Counted from the stretch's first letter, positions 13,988 through 22,845 are shown. The stretch: 64,000 bases of DNA from Sandaracinaceae bacterium (GCA_040218145.1 JAVJQK010000028.1:19781-83780), one strand, 5' to 3'. Numbers and translations are program-made. Notes: generated by a model from the letters alone, not told the origin.

Positions 13988-15691
13988 TCAGCCGCCGTCG
14001 CGGCTCTCCGCTGGAGCCGGGTGTGAGGTCAGCTCGCCGCGCTCGTAGAGCAGCTGCGTCTTGCGGCGCTGGTGCTTGCCGCTCGAGGTCTTGGGGAGGG
14101 TGCCCACGGGCGCGATCACCACGTCGGCGACCTGCAGACCGAAGTCCGAGAAGATCGTCTCGGCGATCTCCTTGCGGAGCCGATCGGCGTCGCCGCGGTT
14201 CGCCTCCGCCATCATCACGAGCTCTTCCGTCCCATCACGGACGACGCTGAATGCACAGACGTTGCCACGTCGAACTCCGTCGAGCTCGCCCACCGCCCAC
14301 TCGAGGTCCTGGGGGTAGTGGTTGGCGCCCTTGATGATGATCAGGTCCTTGATGCGTCCGCAGATGTAGACGTTGCCGTCGACCGTGTACCCGAGGTCAC
14401 CGGTGTGAAGCCAGCCGTCACGGATGCCGGCCGCGGTGGCCTCTTCGTTGCGGAAGTAGCCCGGCGTCACGCTCGGGCCGCGGGCCACGATCTCGCCGAC
14501 GCGTCGGTCCTCGAGCGTCTCGCCCTGCTCGTCGACGATCTTCAGCTCGTGGTCGGGGAAGGGCACGCCGCAGCTGACGACCTCGAGCGCGTCGGTGGCG
14601 CCCTCCTCGGCCGGGGCGGCGATCCCGTCGCGCATCGCGGCCGGGTCGACGCGGTCGACGATCATCTCGTCGTCGCGCGGGTGGAAGGTGATCGCCAGGC
14701 AGCTCTCGGCCATGCCGTAGCTGGGCAGGAGCGCGTTGGGCGAGAACCCGCACGCGGCGAAGCGATCGGCGAACTCGAGCAGGGTCTTGGCCCGGATGGG
14801 CTCGGCGCCGCAGCCCGCGATGCGCAGGGTGCTCAGGTCGAGCGCCTCGAGGTCCTTGTCGCGCACGCGTTTGGTCACGAGCTGGTAGGCGAAGTTCGGC
14901 GCGTAGGTGATCGTGCCCTTGTGCTTCGTGATCAGCTCGAGCCACATGCGCGGCATGCGCGCGAAGTGGGCGGTGGGCATCAGCACGACCGGCAGGTCCA
15001 CGATGAGCGTGCCGAGCACGAAGCCGATCAGGCCCATGTCGTGGAAGAGCGGGAGCCAGCTCACACCGACGTCGTCCGGGGTGCGGTTCAGCCCGCTCGG
15101 GCCCAGGAACGCGGTCGCGTTCGCCACGAGGTTCCCGTGGGTGACCATCACGCCCTTGGGCTTGCTCGTGCTGCCGCTCGTGAACTGCAGGAAGCAGAGA
15201 TCGTCGGGGCGGATGGCGGGCCGCTCGAACGCAGGCGCCGGGCCCTCGAAGCACTCCGGCGAGAAGAGGATCTGTCGCCCCTCGAGCTCCGGGCGGGTCC
15301 GCAGCTTCTCCACGACGTCGCGGTTCTGCTCCATGCAGATCAGCGCCTTGGCGTCCGCCGCCTCGACGATGTGGGCGAGGATGTCGAGGTAGGCGTCGAT
15401 CGCCTTGAAGGTCGCCTGCGGGTACATCGGCACGGGCACGAAGCCGCCGACCGAGGCGCCGAGGAAGCTCAGGACGAACTCGTGGTTCTCCGGGAGCAGC
15501 AGCGCGACGCGGTCGCCCTTCTCGAGGCCGGCCGCGCTCAGGAACGCCGCGCGCCGCTCCGCCTCCGCGCGCATGGCGGCGTACGGGTAGTAGCGCTCCT
15601 TCCGATCCAATCCGAGGAATCGAAAGCCGCGCTCCTCCCCTTCGGGGAGGCGGTAGAGCGCCTCCACCAAAGTCTGTGGCTGGGGAGCCAT
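13988..15691 (-). CDS. Fatty-acyl-AMP ligase / acyl-ACP synthetase
   Basis: The 567-residue protein belongs to the adenylate-forming enzymes. It has the P-loop-like A3 motif FTSGSTSKPKGVMVTHGNL, the A5 region PSYGMAESCLA, the A7 region WLHTGDLGY and the A10 lysine segment TSSGKHQRRKT. The N-terminal layout (ALYRLPEGEERGFRFL, then RRAAFLSAAGLEKGDRVALLLP) is that of fatty-acyl-AMP ligases, which pass an activated acid to an ACP rather than to CoA. ATG at 15691 is preceded by a consensus promoter (TTGACA, 17 bases, TAGAAA). It is the first gene of the ligase-ACP-ACP-thioesterase operon and is divergent from two ketosynthase genes. Confidence 0.9.
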   Translation of the reverse strand: MAPQPQTLVEALYRLPEGEERGFRFLGLDRKERYYPYAAMRAEAERRAAFLSAAGLEKGDRVALLLPENHEFVLSFLGASVGGFVPVPMYPQATFKAIDAYLDILAHIVEAADAKALICMEQNRDVVEKLRTRPELEGRQILFSPECFEGPAPAFERPAIRPDDLCFLQFTSGSTSKPKGVMVTHGNLVANATAFLGPSGLNRTPDDVGVSWLPLFHDMGLIGFVLGTLIVDLPVVLMPTAHFARMPRMWLELITKHKGTITYAPNFAYQLVTKRVRDKDLEALDLSTLRIAGCGAEPIRAKTLLEFADRFAACGFSPNALLPSYGMAESCLAITFHPRDDEMIVDRVDPAAMRDGIAAPAEEGATDALEVVSCGVPFPDHELKIVDEQGETLEDRRVGEIVARGPSVTPGYFRNEEATAAGIRDGWLHTGDLGYTVDGNVYICGRIKDLIIIKGANHYPQDLEWAVGELDGVRRGNVCAFSVVRDGTEELVMMAEANRGDADRLRKEIAETIFSDFGLQVADVVIAPVGTLPKTSSGKHQRRKTQLLYERGELTSHPAPAESRDGG

Positions 15692-15701
15692 GGGCGCGCG
15701 G

Positions 15702-15730
15702 TTTCTATGGGGTCGCCGATGTGCTGTCAA
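15702..15730 (-). promoter_or_regulatory. Sigma-70-type promoter of the ligase-ACP operon
   Basis: On the minus strand TTGACA (15725-15730) is followed by a 17-base spacer and TAGAAA (15702-15707), ten bases before the ATG. This is one of the clearest housekeeping-type promoters in the window. Confidence 0.75.
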
Positions 15731-15791
15731 GCCCACGAAAACCGGCCATGTGGCCTGTTTCGCGGCCTTGCAGCGCCCCGACCGGCCGAGC

Positions 15792-15797
15792 TATAGG
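15792..15797 (+). promoter_or_regulatory. -10-like TATAGG upstream of the ketosynthase gene
   Basis: TATAGG ends eleven bases before ATG 15809, giving a leader of only a few bases. It lies back to back with the divergent ligase promoter. Confidence 0.45.
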
Positions 15798-15808
15798 CAC
15801 CGCGATTC

Positions 15809-17077
15809 ATGGGCCGCGTCTTCATCACCGGGATGGGGGTCGTCAGCTCGCTGGGCTTCGGTCGGAAGCCGTACTGGGAGGCGCTCGTCGAGGGCCGATC
15901 CGGCATCAGCGAGGTGAGCCTCTTCGACACCTCCAACCTTCCGCGCAACCTGGGCGGTGAGGTCAAGGGCTTCGTCGCGACCGACTACATGTCGGAGCAG
16001 GAGGCGCGCCGCATGGGCCGCTGCTCGGCGTTCAGCGTCGCCGCGGCGCGCATGGCGGCCGAGGACGCGGGGCTGACGGAGAAGGAGCTGGGCGGAGAGC
16101 GCACCGCGGTCGTGGTCGGGACCACGATGGGCGAGGCGAACGTGCTCGGCGAGCTCCAGCAGGCCTGGATCCACGAGGGCACGGGCGCGGTCCGGCCGGC
16201 CAAGCTCCCGCGCTACGGGACGACGCTCCTGCCCATCCACGTGGCGCGCGCGTTCGGCGCGAGCGGCATGGTGCAGACGCTCCCCGCGGCGTGCGCGGCG
16301 GGCAACTACGCGATCGGCTTCGCGGCCGACCAGATCCGCTCCGGGCGCGCCGACGTCGCGATCACCGGCGCGGTCGAGATCATCGAGAAGCTCGAGTACG
16401 CGGGCTTCGTCCGGCTCGGCGCGATGTCGCCCGATCTCTGCCAGCCCTTCGACCAGAACCGGAAGGGGCTCATCCTCGGCGAGGGCTCGACCATGCTCAT
16501 CCTCGAGAGCGAGGAGGCGGTGGTCCGCCGCGGCGCGACGCCGCTCGCCGAGGTGGGCGGCTACGGGCTCGCGTGCGACGCGCACCACATCACGCGGCCG
16601 CACCCCGAGGGCGAGGGCAGCATCTCCGCCATGCGCCAGGCGATCCGAGCGAGCGGGCTGACGGTCGACGACATCGATCACATCAACGCGCACGGCACGG
16701 GCACCGCGGCCAACGACGCGATCGAGGCCAAGGTCATCCACGAGATATTCGGCGACCGCGCGCTGCCCGTGACGTCGATCAAGAGCATGATCGGCCACTG
16801 CATGGGCGCGTCGAGCGCGATGGAGTCGGTCGCCTGCGTGATGACGCTGCAGACCGGGATCATCCCGCCGACCATCAACTACGAGACGCCCGATCCGGAC
16901 TGCCCGGTGCACGTCGTCGCGAACGAGAAGCGCGAGGCGAAGGTGGACGTCGTGCTCAACAACGCGCTCGCCTTCGGCGGCTACGACGCGGTGGTGTGCT
17001 TCGCGAACCCGGGCCGCCTGCCCGAAGGCACGGGCGAAGCGCCGGACGCGGAGTCGGACGTGGGGGGGGCGCAGTGA
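15809..17077 (+). CDS. Beta-ketoacyl-ACP synthase (KAS II-like), catalytically complete
   Basis: The 422-residue thiolase-fold enzyme has all catalytic residues: Cys162 in PAACAAGNYAIG, His295 in NAHGTGTAANDAIEA, and Lys325/His330 in IKSMIGHCMGASSAME. It should condense an acyl-ACP with malonyl-ACP. It lies divergent to the ligase/ACP operon and overlaps a second ketosynthase-like gene by four bases (GTGA). That pairing, an active ketosynthase followed by an inactive-looking homologue, is the arrangement of KS/chain-length-factor pairs in type II polyketide, aryl-polyene and related lipid pathways. A short acidic tail ends the protein. Size and motifs are normal for KAS II. Confidence 0.92.
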   Translation: MGRVFITGMGVVSSLGFGRKPYWEALVEGRSGISEVSLFDTSNLPRNLGGEVKGFVATDYMSEQEARRMGRCSAFSVAAARMAAEDAGLTEKELGGERTAVVVGTTMGEANVLGELQQAWIHEGTGAVRPAKLPRYGTTLLPIHVARAFGASGMVQTLPAACAAGNYAIGFAADQIRSGRADVAITGAVEIIEKLEYAGFVRLGAMSPDLCQPFDQNRKGLILGEGSTMLILESEEAVVRRGATPLAEVGGYGLACDAHHITRPHPEGEGSISAMRQAIRASGLTVDDIDHINAHGTGTAANDAIEAKVIHEIFGDRALPVTSIKSMIGHCMGASSAMESVACVMTLQTGIIPPTINYETPDPDCPVHVVANEKREAKVDVVLNNALAFGGYDAVVCFANPGRLPEGTGEAPDAESDVGGAQ

Positions 17078-18270
17078 GGCCGCTCGCGATCACGGGCGTC
17101 GGGCAGGTCTCGCCGCTCGGGCTCGGGCTCGAGGCGCTGCGCGAGGCGTTCGCGGATCCCGAGGCGGCGGCGAAGCGCGCCTTCACGGGCGAGCCCGAGG
17201 TGCTGACCCGGGAGAAGTTCCCCGAGGCGCACTCGGCCGAGGTCTGGGGCTTCGATCCGAACGCGCACCTCGGCGACAAGGGCCACCGCAACTTCGACCG
17301 GCTCACGAAGTACCTCATCGTCGCGGCCAAGCTCGCGCTCGAGGACGCGGGGGTGAAGAAGGACGGCGAGTTCGTCGGCGCGCTCGCGCCCGAGCAGGTC
17401 GGCATCTGCAGCTCCACCGCGTACGGCTCGCTCGACTCGATCACCGAGCTCAACCTCGTCGCGGAGCTCGAGGACCCCCGGTACATCAACCCGGCGCGCT
17501 TCCCGAACACGGTGATCAACGCGGCCGCGGGCTACGTGAGCATCTGGGAGGATCTCCGGGCGCCGAACGCGACCATCGTCGACGGCAACTGCGGCTCCAT
17601 CGACGCCATCCTCAGCTGCGAGACGCACCTCGCCCATCGGCGCGCGGACGCGTTCCTCGTGGGCGGCGGCGACGTGATCACCGAGGTGCTCTACCTCGCG
17701 CTGCGTCGGCTCGGCGCCATCGCGGGCGGCTCCGCGAAGTGGGCGCCCGGCGCGCGCGACAGCCAGGGCCTGCACCTCGGGGAGGGCGCCGCGTACCTGC
17801 TCGTCGAGCGCGAGGCCGAGGCGAAGGCGCGCGGCGCGCGGATCCGGGCGCGCGTCCTCGGCTACGGCACCGCGTTCGACCCGCCCAAGCGCCAGGCGCG
17901 CCTGCTCCACGCGTCGAGCAGCGCGGTGACCCGCGCGGTGCGCGGCGCGCTGAGCGACGCGAAGCTCGAGGCGAAGGACGTCGACGTGGTCTGCTCCGCC
18001 GCGGCCGGGCTGCGCCCCTTCGACGGCGCGGAGCTGTCCGGCCTCAGCGAGGTCCTCGGCGGCGTGCCCGTCGCGGCGCCGAAGGCGCTCTGGGGCGAGA
18101 GCTTCAGCGGCTCGGCCGCCCTCGGCATGGCCTCGGCCGTGACATGGATCGAGGGCGCCACGCCCGGACCGATGGTCGCCGCGAGCGAGGCCCCCTCGAA
18201 GGTGAAGAACGTCGTGGTGACGAGCGTCGGCTACTACGGCAACGTCTCCGCCGTCGTCATCGGCGCTTGA
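17074..18270 (+). CDS. Ketosynthase-like partner (chain-length-factor type)
   Basis: The 398-residue protein has the ketosynthase fold and keeps a Cys at the active-site loop (Cys173, DGNCGSIDAI). The two histidine motifs are lost: the expected HGTGT segment reads AAAGLRPFDGAE, and the expected K..GH segment reads KALWGESFSGSAALG. It is therefore unlikely to condense on its own, and it probably forms a heterodimer with the upstream ketosynthase to set chain length. GTG at 17074 overlaps the previous stop (GTGA), giving 1:1 translational coupling as expected for a heterodimer. Retention of the Cys differs from most polyketide chain-length factors, where it is Gln. Confidence 0.82.
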   Translation: MRPLAITGVGQVSPLGLGLEALREAFADPEAAAKRAFTGEPEVLTREKFPEAHSAEVWGFDPNAHLGDKGHRNFDRLTKYLIVAAKLALEDAGVKKDGEFVGALAPEQVGICSSTAYGSLDSITELNLVAELEDPRYINPARFPNTVINAAAGYVSIWEDLRAPNATIVDGNCGSIDAILSCETHLAHRRADAFLVGGGDVITEVLYLALRRLGAIAGGSAKWAPGARDSQGLHLGEGAAYLLVEREAEAKARGARIRARVLGYGTAFDPPKRQARLLHASSSAVTRAVRGALSDAKLEAKDVDVVCSAAAGLRPFDGAELSGLSEVLGGVPVAAPKALWGESFSGSAALGMASAVTWIEGATPGPMVAASEAPSKVKNVVVTSVGYYGNVSAVVIGA

Positions 18271-18271
18271 C

Positions 18272-19003
18272 TCACTCCAGGCCGGCTTCGGGGTCGTAGA
18301 CCGGGTCGGTCGCGGGGGGAGGCGCGGCGCCGCCGCCGGCCCCTCCAGCGCCGCCGCCATTGGTGGGCTGCCAGGTCGGCTCGCCAGCGGGTGCAGGCGC
18401 CGCGCCGCCGCCTGGCGACTCGCCGCCCCCGATCCAGCCGACGATCGAGAACCCGAGCAGGATCTGGAAGCCCGCTCGCTCCGCGTCGCCGCGGTAGAGC
18501 ATGTTGATCTGGCCGAACGGGCTGAAGCTGAACGAGTCGGTGGCGAAGACGTGCACGCCGCCGAACGCGCCCGCCACGATGGACGCGTAGGGGTCGCGGA
18601 AGTCGGGGAAGTCGGCCGTGAAGCCGAGCTGTCCGCCGACGAACGCGGCAAGCGGGTCGCCCATCGGGAACACCGCTTCCACGAAGGGGAGCAGCGAGAT
18701 CTGCCCCGCGATCGAGTCGCCCGGAGTCGCGGGGTCGACCAGCGCGAAGCCGAAGCTGGTCCTGGCGCCGATGGCCAGGTTGTCGATGACCATGTAGCTG
18801 GCCCCGAAGCCCAGCGACGAGGGCGTCACGCCGACCTGGTAGACGCCCACGACGTCCGGAAAGAAGCTGATCCCCACGACGTTGTTGTCGTTGTGAAGCC
18901 TCAGCTGCCCTGCGCTCGGCTGGGCCGCAGCGACGCTGGAGACGGTGAGCACGAGGGCGGCGCCACAGACGGCGAGCGCGGTTTGTCTGGTGTCGAGTTT
19001 CAT
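18272..19003 (-). CDS. Exported outer-membrane-like protein
   Basis: The 243-residue product starts with a signal peptide ending at VAAAQ (about residue 24). The mature part has alternating hydrophobic and aromatic stretches (VGISFFPDVVGVYQVG, FSFSPFGQINMLYRG) typical of a small beta-barrel. It ends in a disordered Gly/Ala/Pro-rich tail. ATG 19003 has a good ribosome site (GAGAGG) and TAGGAT upstream. It lies on the opposite strand inside the lipid locus, convergent with the ketosynthase pair. The family is not recognised. A role in surface lipid display or transport would be guesswork based on position. Confidence 0.6.
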   Translation of the reverse strand: MKLDTRQTALAVCGAALVLTVSSVAAAQPSAGQLRLHNDNNVVGISFFPDVVGVYQVGVTPSSLGFGASYMVIDNLAIGARTSFGFALVDPATPGDSIAGQISLLPFVEAVFPMGDPLAAFVGGQLGFTADFPDFRDPYASIVAGAFGGVHVFATDSFSFSPFGQINMLYRGDAERAGFQILLGFSIVGWIGGGESPGGGAAPAPAGEPTWQPTNGGGAGGAGGGAAPPPATDPVYDPEAGLE

Positions 19004-19100
19004 CTGCCTCTCCCGGCGCCATCCTATCCGCTCCTCTCCCGCAGAGGAAAAATCCGTCCACTGGCCGAGCGGCTCCGATCCCGTCATGGTTCCGCCGCAC

Positions 19101-20330
19101 ATGAGCTGGATTCACGAAAAGGCGCACGCCGAGCTGGCCCGGATTCGCGAGGCCAAGGAGAAGCAGGTCTACCCCTTCTTCAAGCCCTTCGAGTCGGGCG
19201 GCCTGCACACCACGATCGACGGCAACCCGATCGTCAACTTCAGCAGCAACGACTACCTCGGGCTGACCAATCACCCGAAGGTGAAGGAGGCGGCGAAGAA
19301 GGCGGTCGACCAGTACGCGGTCGGGCTCAGCAGCTCGCGCGTGCAGGCGACCACGGTCGCGCACGTGGAGCTCGAGGAGCGGCTCGCGAAGTGGTTCGGC
19401 GCCGAGGCGTGTCTGCTCTTCACGACCGGCTACCAGGCGATGGTGGGCACCATCATGTCCTTCGCCGACAAGGACACCACGCTCATCCTCGACAACCTCG
19501 CCCACGCCTGCATCCTCGACGGCACCTTCCTCGCCGCCGGGACGCCGGCCAGCGCGCCCGAGGTCCGGTTCTTCAACCACAACTCGGTCCGCTCGCTCGA
19601 GCGCGTCCTCAAGACCAAGCAGCGCGAGAAGGCGCTCGTGCTCATCGAGGGCATCTACTCGCTCGACGGCGACAAGGCGGTCATCAAGGACATCATCGAG
19701 GTCTGCGAGCGCTACGACGCGGTCCTGTGTCTCGACGACGCGCACGGCACGGGCACGCTCGGCGCCCACGGGCGCGGCATCCTCGAAGAGCAGGGCCTCG
19801 AGGGCCGCGCGCCGCTCGTGATCAGCACCTTCAGCAAGACCTTCGGCGGCATCGGCGGCATCCTCTGGGGCGACCGCGACGTGGTCGATCACGTCAAGCA
19901 CCGCGCGCGCTCGTTCCTCTTCAGCGCGTCGCTCCCGGTCCCGATCGTCCAGGCGGCGGCGACCATCCTGACGATGCTCGAAGAGGAGGGCCCGGCGCTG
20001 GTCAGCGAGCTGCACGAGAAGGCGCAGTACTTCCGCGGGCGGCTCCTCGAGATCGGCTTCGACCTCGGCAAGAGCGACACCCACATCATGCCCGTGATGT
20101 GCAACGACGAGCGCAAGGCGCTCTTCATGCACGTCGCCTTGATGGAGAACGGCGTGATGATGGTGCCGATCACCTACCCGGGCGTGAAGAAGGGCGAGGA
20201 GCGCCTCCGCGTGAACATCACCCGCGGGCACACCCGCGAGGACATGGACAAGGCGCTCGAGCTGCTCGAGATGTACGGCGAGGCGTTCTTCGTGCTCAGC
20301 GGAGAAGACCTCGGCCCGATGGAGCTCTGA
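19101..20330 (+). CDS. Alpha-oxoamine synthase (AONS / serine palmitoyltransferase family)
   Basis: The 409-residue PLP enzyme has the family landmarks: FSSNDYLGLTNHP, the cofactor-stacking His region, LDDAHGTGTLG, and the Schiff-base lysine in STFSKTFGGIGG. This family joins an amino acid to an acyl thioester with loss of CO2. It includes biotin-pathway AONS, KBL, and serine palmitoyltransferases that start sphingolipids. With a fatty-acyl-AMP ligase and dedicated ACPs close by, an acyl-ACP-using serine palmitoyltransferase-like enzyme is the best guess, as in other bacterial sphingolipid loci. No other biotin gene is nearby. ATG 19101 was chosen (CATGGT ten bases upstream); ATG 19086 is possible. 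The 3' end overlaps the convergent gene by 35 bases. Confidence 0.85.
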   Translation: MSWIHEKAHAELARIREAKEKQVYPFFKPFESGGLHTTIDGNPIVNFSSNDYLGLTNHPKVKEAAKKAVDQYAVGLSSSRVQATTVAHVELEERLAKWFGAEACLLFTTGYQAMVGTIMSFADKDTTLILDNLAHACILDGTFLAAGTPASAPEVRFFNHNSVRSLERVLKTKQREKALVLIEGIYSLDGDKAVIKDIIEVCERYDAVLCLDDAHGTGTLGAHGRGILEEQGLEGRAPLVISTFSKTFGGIGGILWGDRDVVDHVKHRARSFLFSASLPVPIVQAAATILTMLEEEGPALVSELHEKAQYFRGRLLEIGFDLGKSDTHIMPVMCNDERKALFMHVALMENGVMMVPITYPGVKKGEERLRVNITRGHTREDMDKALELLEMYGEAFFVLSGEDLGPMEL

Positions 20331-21408
20331 GCGGCGCCGCCTCCACGCCGAGCTCCGCCTCGAGGCGCTCGAGGTGGCGGCGCGCGCCCCCGGCGAAGCG
20401 TGAGCTGGTGCCGCCCTCGGCCAGGAACAGGCGCCAGCTGCGGAGCGCGCGCTCGAGCGCGGGGCGGTTGGCGCCGCCGTCCATGCGCGCCGTCGCCTCG
20501 TGGCCCAGGGCCTCGTACGCGTGCAGCTCGTAGACCGGCTCGAAGAACACGAAGTCGAGGTGGAGCACGCTCATCGCGCCGTGAGCGCGGTGCAGCGCCG
20601 CGAAGCGCGGATCGTCGGGGGGGACGGGATCGCCGCGGAGGGCGCGGGCGGCGACCTCGAGCGCGGCGTCGGAGTCGCCGCTCCGGTCGAGCGTGAGCGC
20701 GAGGCCCCACTCGGCGAGCGACCGCGTGAACGGGTCCTCGGTCTGCTCGATCGCCGCCTCGTAGTGGGTGATCGCGGACCGCAGATCGCCGGTCAGCATG
20801 GTCACCTCCGCGAGGTTGCCGTGCACGTTCGCGCGGTCGAGCCCGCTGAAGAGGAAGGCCAGCGCGCGCTCGCTGGTCGCCGGCAGATAGAAGCGATCCT
20901 CGAGCTGCACGGTGGGGGGCAGCGCGGTGCGGAGCGCGGCCTCGTACTCGGCGCGGGCCCGCTCGAACTCCTGCCGGCGCATGTGCAGCATGGCCAGCTC
21001 GTAGGCGACGCGGTCGGGGAAGAACTCCGGGTCGAGCGCGCGCACGCGCTGCCACTCCACGATGGCCTCGTCGGCCCGGTACTCCGTGCCGCCGTCGCGC
21101 GCGGGCCGCTCCCATCGGGTCAGGGCGTAGGCGGTGTAGTAGGCCAGCTCGGCGTCGTCGGGGAGGACGCGGCGCGCGCGCTCGAAGCGCACCAGCGCCT
21201 GCTCGAGCAGCACCCAGCGCGGGGCGGCGCCGAGCGCGGGGTCGCCCGGGGAGAGCCCGTGCACGAGCTTGGCCAGGCCCTGCCGCATCCGACGCCGCCC
21301 GAGCCGCTGCGCCGGGTCGAAGATCTCCGCCCATCCGCCCTCCTGCGCGTGCGCCGCCGGGGGCGCGAGCAGGCTCAGGGTGAGGAACGCGAGCGAGAGG
21401 GAGCGCAC
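20296..21408 (-). CDS. Exported TPR-type protein
   Basis: The 370-residue product begins with a signal peptide (VRSLSLAFLTLSLLAPPAAHAQ). Helical repeats follow that read as tetratricopeptide-like units, for example AEYEAALRTALPPT and AITHYEAAIEQTEDPFTRSLAEWGLALTLDRSGDSDAAL. It is probably periplasmic and a scaffold for protein contacts. The GTG at 21408 is supported by TACCCT ending six bases upstream. Open frames extend far upstream on this strand but are antisense to the vWA gene. Its last 35 bases overlap the convergent alpha-oxoamine synthase gene. Confidence 0.75.
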   Translation of the reverse strand: MRSLSLAFLTLSLLAPPAAHAQEGGWAEIFDPAQRLGRRRMRQGLAKLVHGLSPGDPALGAAPRWVLLEQALVRFERARRVLPDDAELAYYTAYALTRWERPARDGGTEYRADEAIVEWQRVRALDPEFFPDRVAYELAMLHMRRQEFERARAEYEAALRTALPPTVQLEDRFYLPATSERALAFLFSGLDRANVHGNLAEVTMLTGDLRSAITHYEAAIEQTEDPFTRSLAEWGLALTLDRSGDSDAALEVAARALRGDPVPPDDPRFAALHRAHGAMSVLHLDFVFFEPVYELHAYEALGHEATARMDGGANRPALERALRSWRLFLAEGGTSSRFAGGARRHLERLEAELGVEAAPLRAPSGRGLLR

Positions 21409-21414
21409 ACGGGG

Positions 21415-21420
21415 AGGGTA
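21415..21420 (-). promoter_or_regulatory. -10 element (TACCCT), leaderless TPR gene
   Basis: TACCCT on the minus strand ends six bases before GTG 21408. Confidence 0.6.
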
Positions 21421-21480
21421 ACCCCGCGTCGGTTTCGTAGCCACGCGGTGACGCCGCGAGCCGGCGCCCGCGGGCGGGTG

Positions 21481-21486
21481 TAAGCT
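21481..21486 (+). promoter_or_regulatory. -10 element (TAAGCT), leaderless vWA lipoprotein gene
   Basis: TAAGCT ends six bases before GTG 21493. Confidence 0.6.
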
Positions 21487-21492
21487 GCCCCC

Positions 21493-22815
21493 GTGCCTCT
21501 CCGCCTTGCTTTGCCGCCGGTCCTCGCGTCGCTGCTGGTCCTCACCGGCGCATGCGATCATCGAACGACCATCCCGATGCGGAGCGACGCGGGCCGTGAC
21601 GCCTCGATGGACGCGGCGCCGATGGACGCGACGCCGCCGCCGACCGACGCGCCGCCGCCCGTGTTCGACACGGGACCCCTCGACCCCGACGCGGCGTGCA
21701 GCTCGGCCACCACGCGGGCCGAGGTCGAGCGGCTGCCGGTCGACATCATCTGGATGGTGGACAACTCCTCGAGCATGCAGCCGGCCATCGAGGAGGTGCA
21801 GCGCGGCTTGAACGACTTCGCGGCCCTCATCGGCGCGCGAGACCTCGACTACCGCGTGATCATGCTCAGCCTCCGTGGCCAGGGGGAGACGACCGTGGGG
21901 GGCTCGCGCCGCTATCAGGTCTGCATCCCCCCGCCGCTCTCGGGGGACACGAGCTGCGCCGACGGGGCGCGCTTCTTCCAGGTCAGCCTGGACGTGCGCA
22001 GCACGCAGCCGCTCGAGCAGTTTCTCGGCTCCCTCGGGCAGACCGACGGCTACACGTCGAGCGATGACCGCGGCAGCGAGCCCTGGCAGCACCTCCTGCG
22101 CCCCGAGGCCACCAAGACGATCGTCGTCGTCACGGACGACAACGCGCGCATGGTGGTGCGCAGCGGTGGCGGCTTCGCGCCCGGCCCGGGCGGCGGGCGC
22201 AGCGAAGGCGACCCGGTCGCCACCGCGGAGTGGTTCGAGACCTTCGTCGGCGGCAGCAACCCGTTCAGCTCGCGCACGCTGCCGGAGGGCATCTTGCACC
22301 CGCGCTGGAGCGGCGCCTTCGACGGCTACACCTTCGCCGCGCTCTACGGCTGGGGCTCCGAGACCGACGACACGATCCGCTGCAACTACGCCGCGGGCGG
22401 CTCCCCACCCGCGAGCGGCCGGACCTACACGGAGCTCGTCCGGCGAACGGGTGGGGTCCGGGCGCAGATCTGCGCCGGTCCCGCCGCCTGGGGCCCGTTC
22501 TTCGACGGCGTCGCGAGCGCGGTCGAGCGGTCCAGCCGCATCGACTGCCAGATCCCGATCCCCGAGCCGCCGATGGGGATGTTCTTCGAGCGCGACCGCA
22601 TCAACGTCTTCCTCGACGATGGCAGCGGCAGCGCGCGCCTGGGCAAGGTGCCGGGCGTGGCCGACTGCGACGCGCGCGGAGGCTGGTACTACGACGACGA
22701 GGACGCGCCCAGCGCGGTCATCCTCTGTCCGGACTCCTGCGCGTCCGTGCAGCCGAGCGCGGGAACCACCACCTCGGTGGATGTCCAGTTCGGCTGCCAG
22801 ACCGTCCCAATTTGA
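21493..22815 (+). CDS. Lipoprotein with von Willebrand A-like domain
   Basis: The 440-residue protein opens with a lipoprotein signal (LPPVLASLLVLTGAC, Cys at about residue 19). A disordered Asp/Ala/Pro segment rich in MDA repeats follows, then a vWA-like domain starting VDIIWMVDNSSSM, where DxSxS is the metal-ion-dependent adhesion site. Many paired Cys residues later in the chain suggest disulfides, as expected for an exported protein. It is probably anchored in the outer membrane and involved in adhesion or protein binding. The GTG start is supported by the TAAGCT promoter element. Such vWA lipoproteins are common in myxobacteria, but the specific function is unknown. Confidence 0.8.
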   Translation: MPLRLALPPVLASLLVLTGACDHRTTIPMRSDAGRDASMDAAPMDATPPPTDAPPPVFDTGPLDPDAACSSATTRAEVERLPVDIIWMVDNSSSMQPAIEEVQRGLNDFAALIGARDLDYRVIMLSLRGQGETTVGGSRRYQVCIPPPLSGDTSCADGARFFQVSLDVRSTQPLEQFLGSLGQTDGYTSSDDRGSEPWQHLLRPEATKTIVVVTDDNARMVVRSGGGFAPGPGGGRSEGDPVATAEWFETFVGGSNPFSSRTLPEGILHPRWSGAFDGYTFAALYGWGSETDDTIRCNYAAGGSPPASGRTYTELVRRTGGVRAQICAGPAAWGPFFDGVASAVERSSRIDCQIPIPEPPMGMFFERDRINVFLDDGSGSARLGKVPGVADCDARGGWYYDDEDAPSAVILCPDSCASVQPSAGTTTSVDVQFGCQTVPI

Positions 22816-22845
22816 GACTCCTTTCGCGCGCGCCGAAAACCGATC

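Noticed and set aside
18945..19100. N-terminal extension of the oxoamine synthase up to 18945
   Set aside because: It is antisense to the signal peptide of the outer-membrane-like gene, and the family N-terminus begins at 19101.
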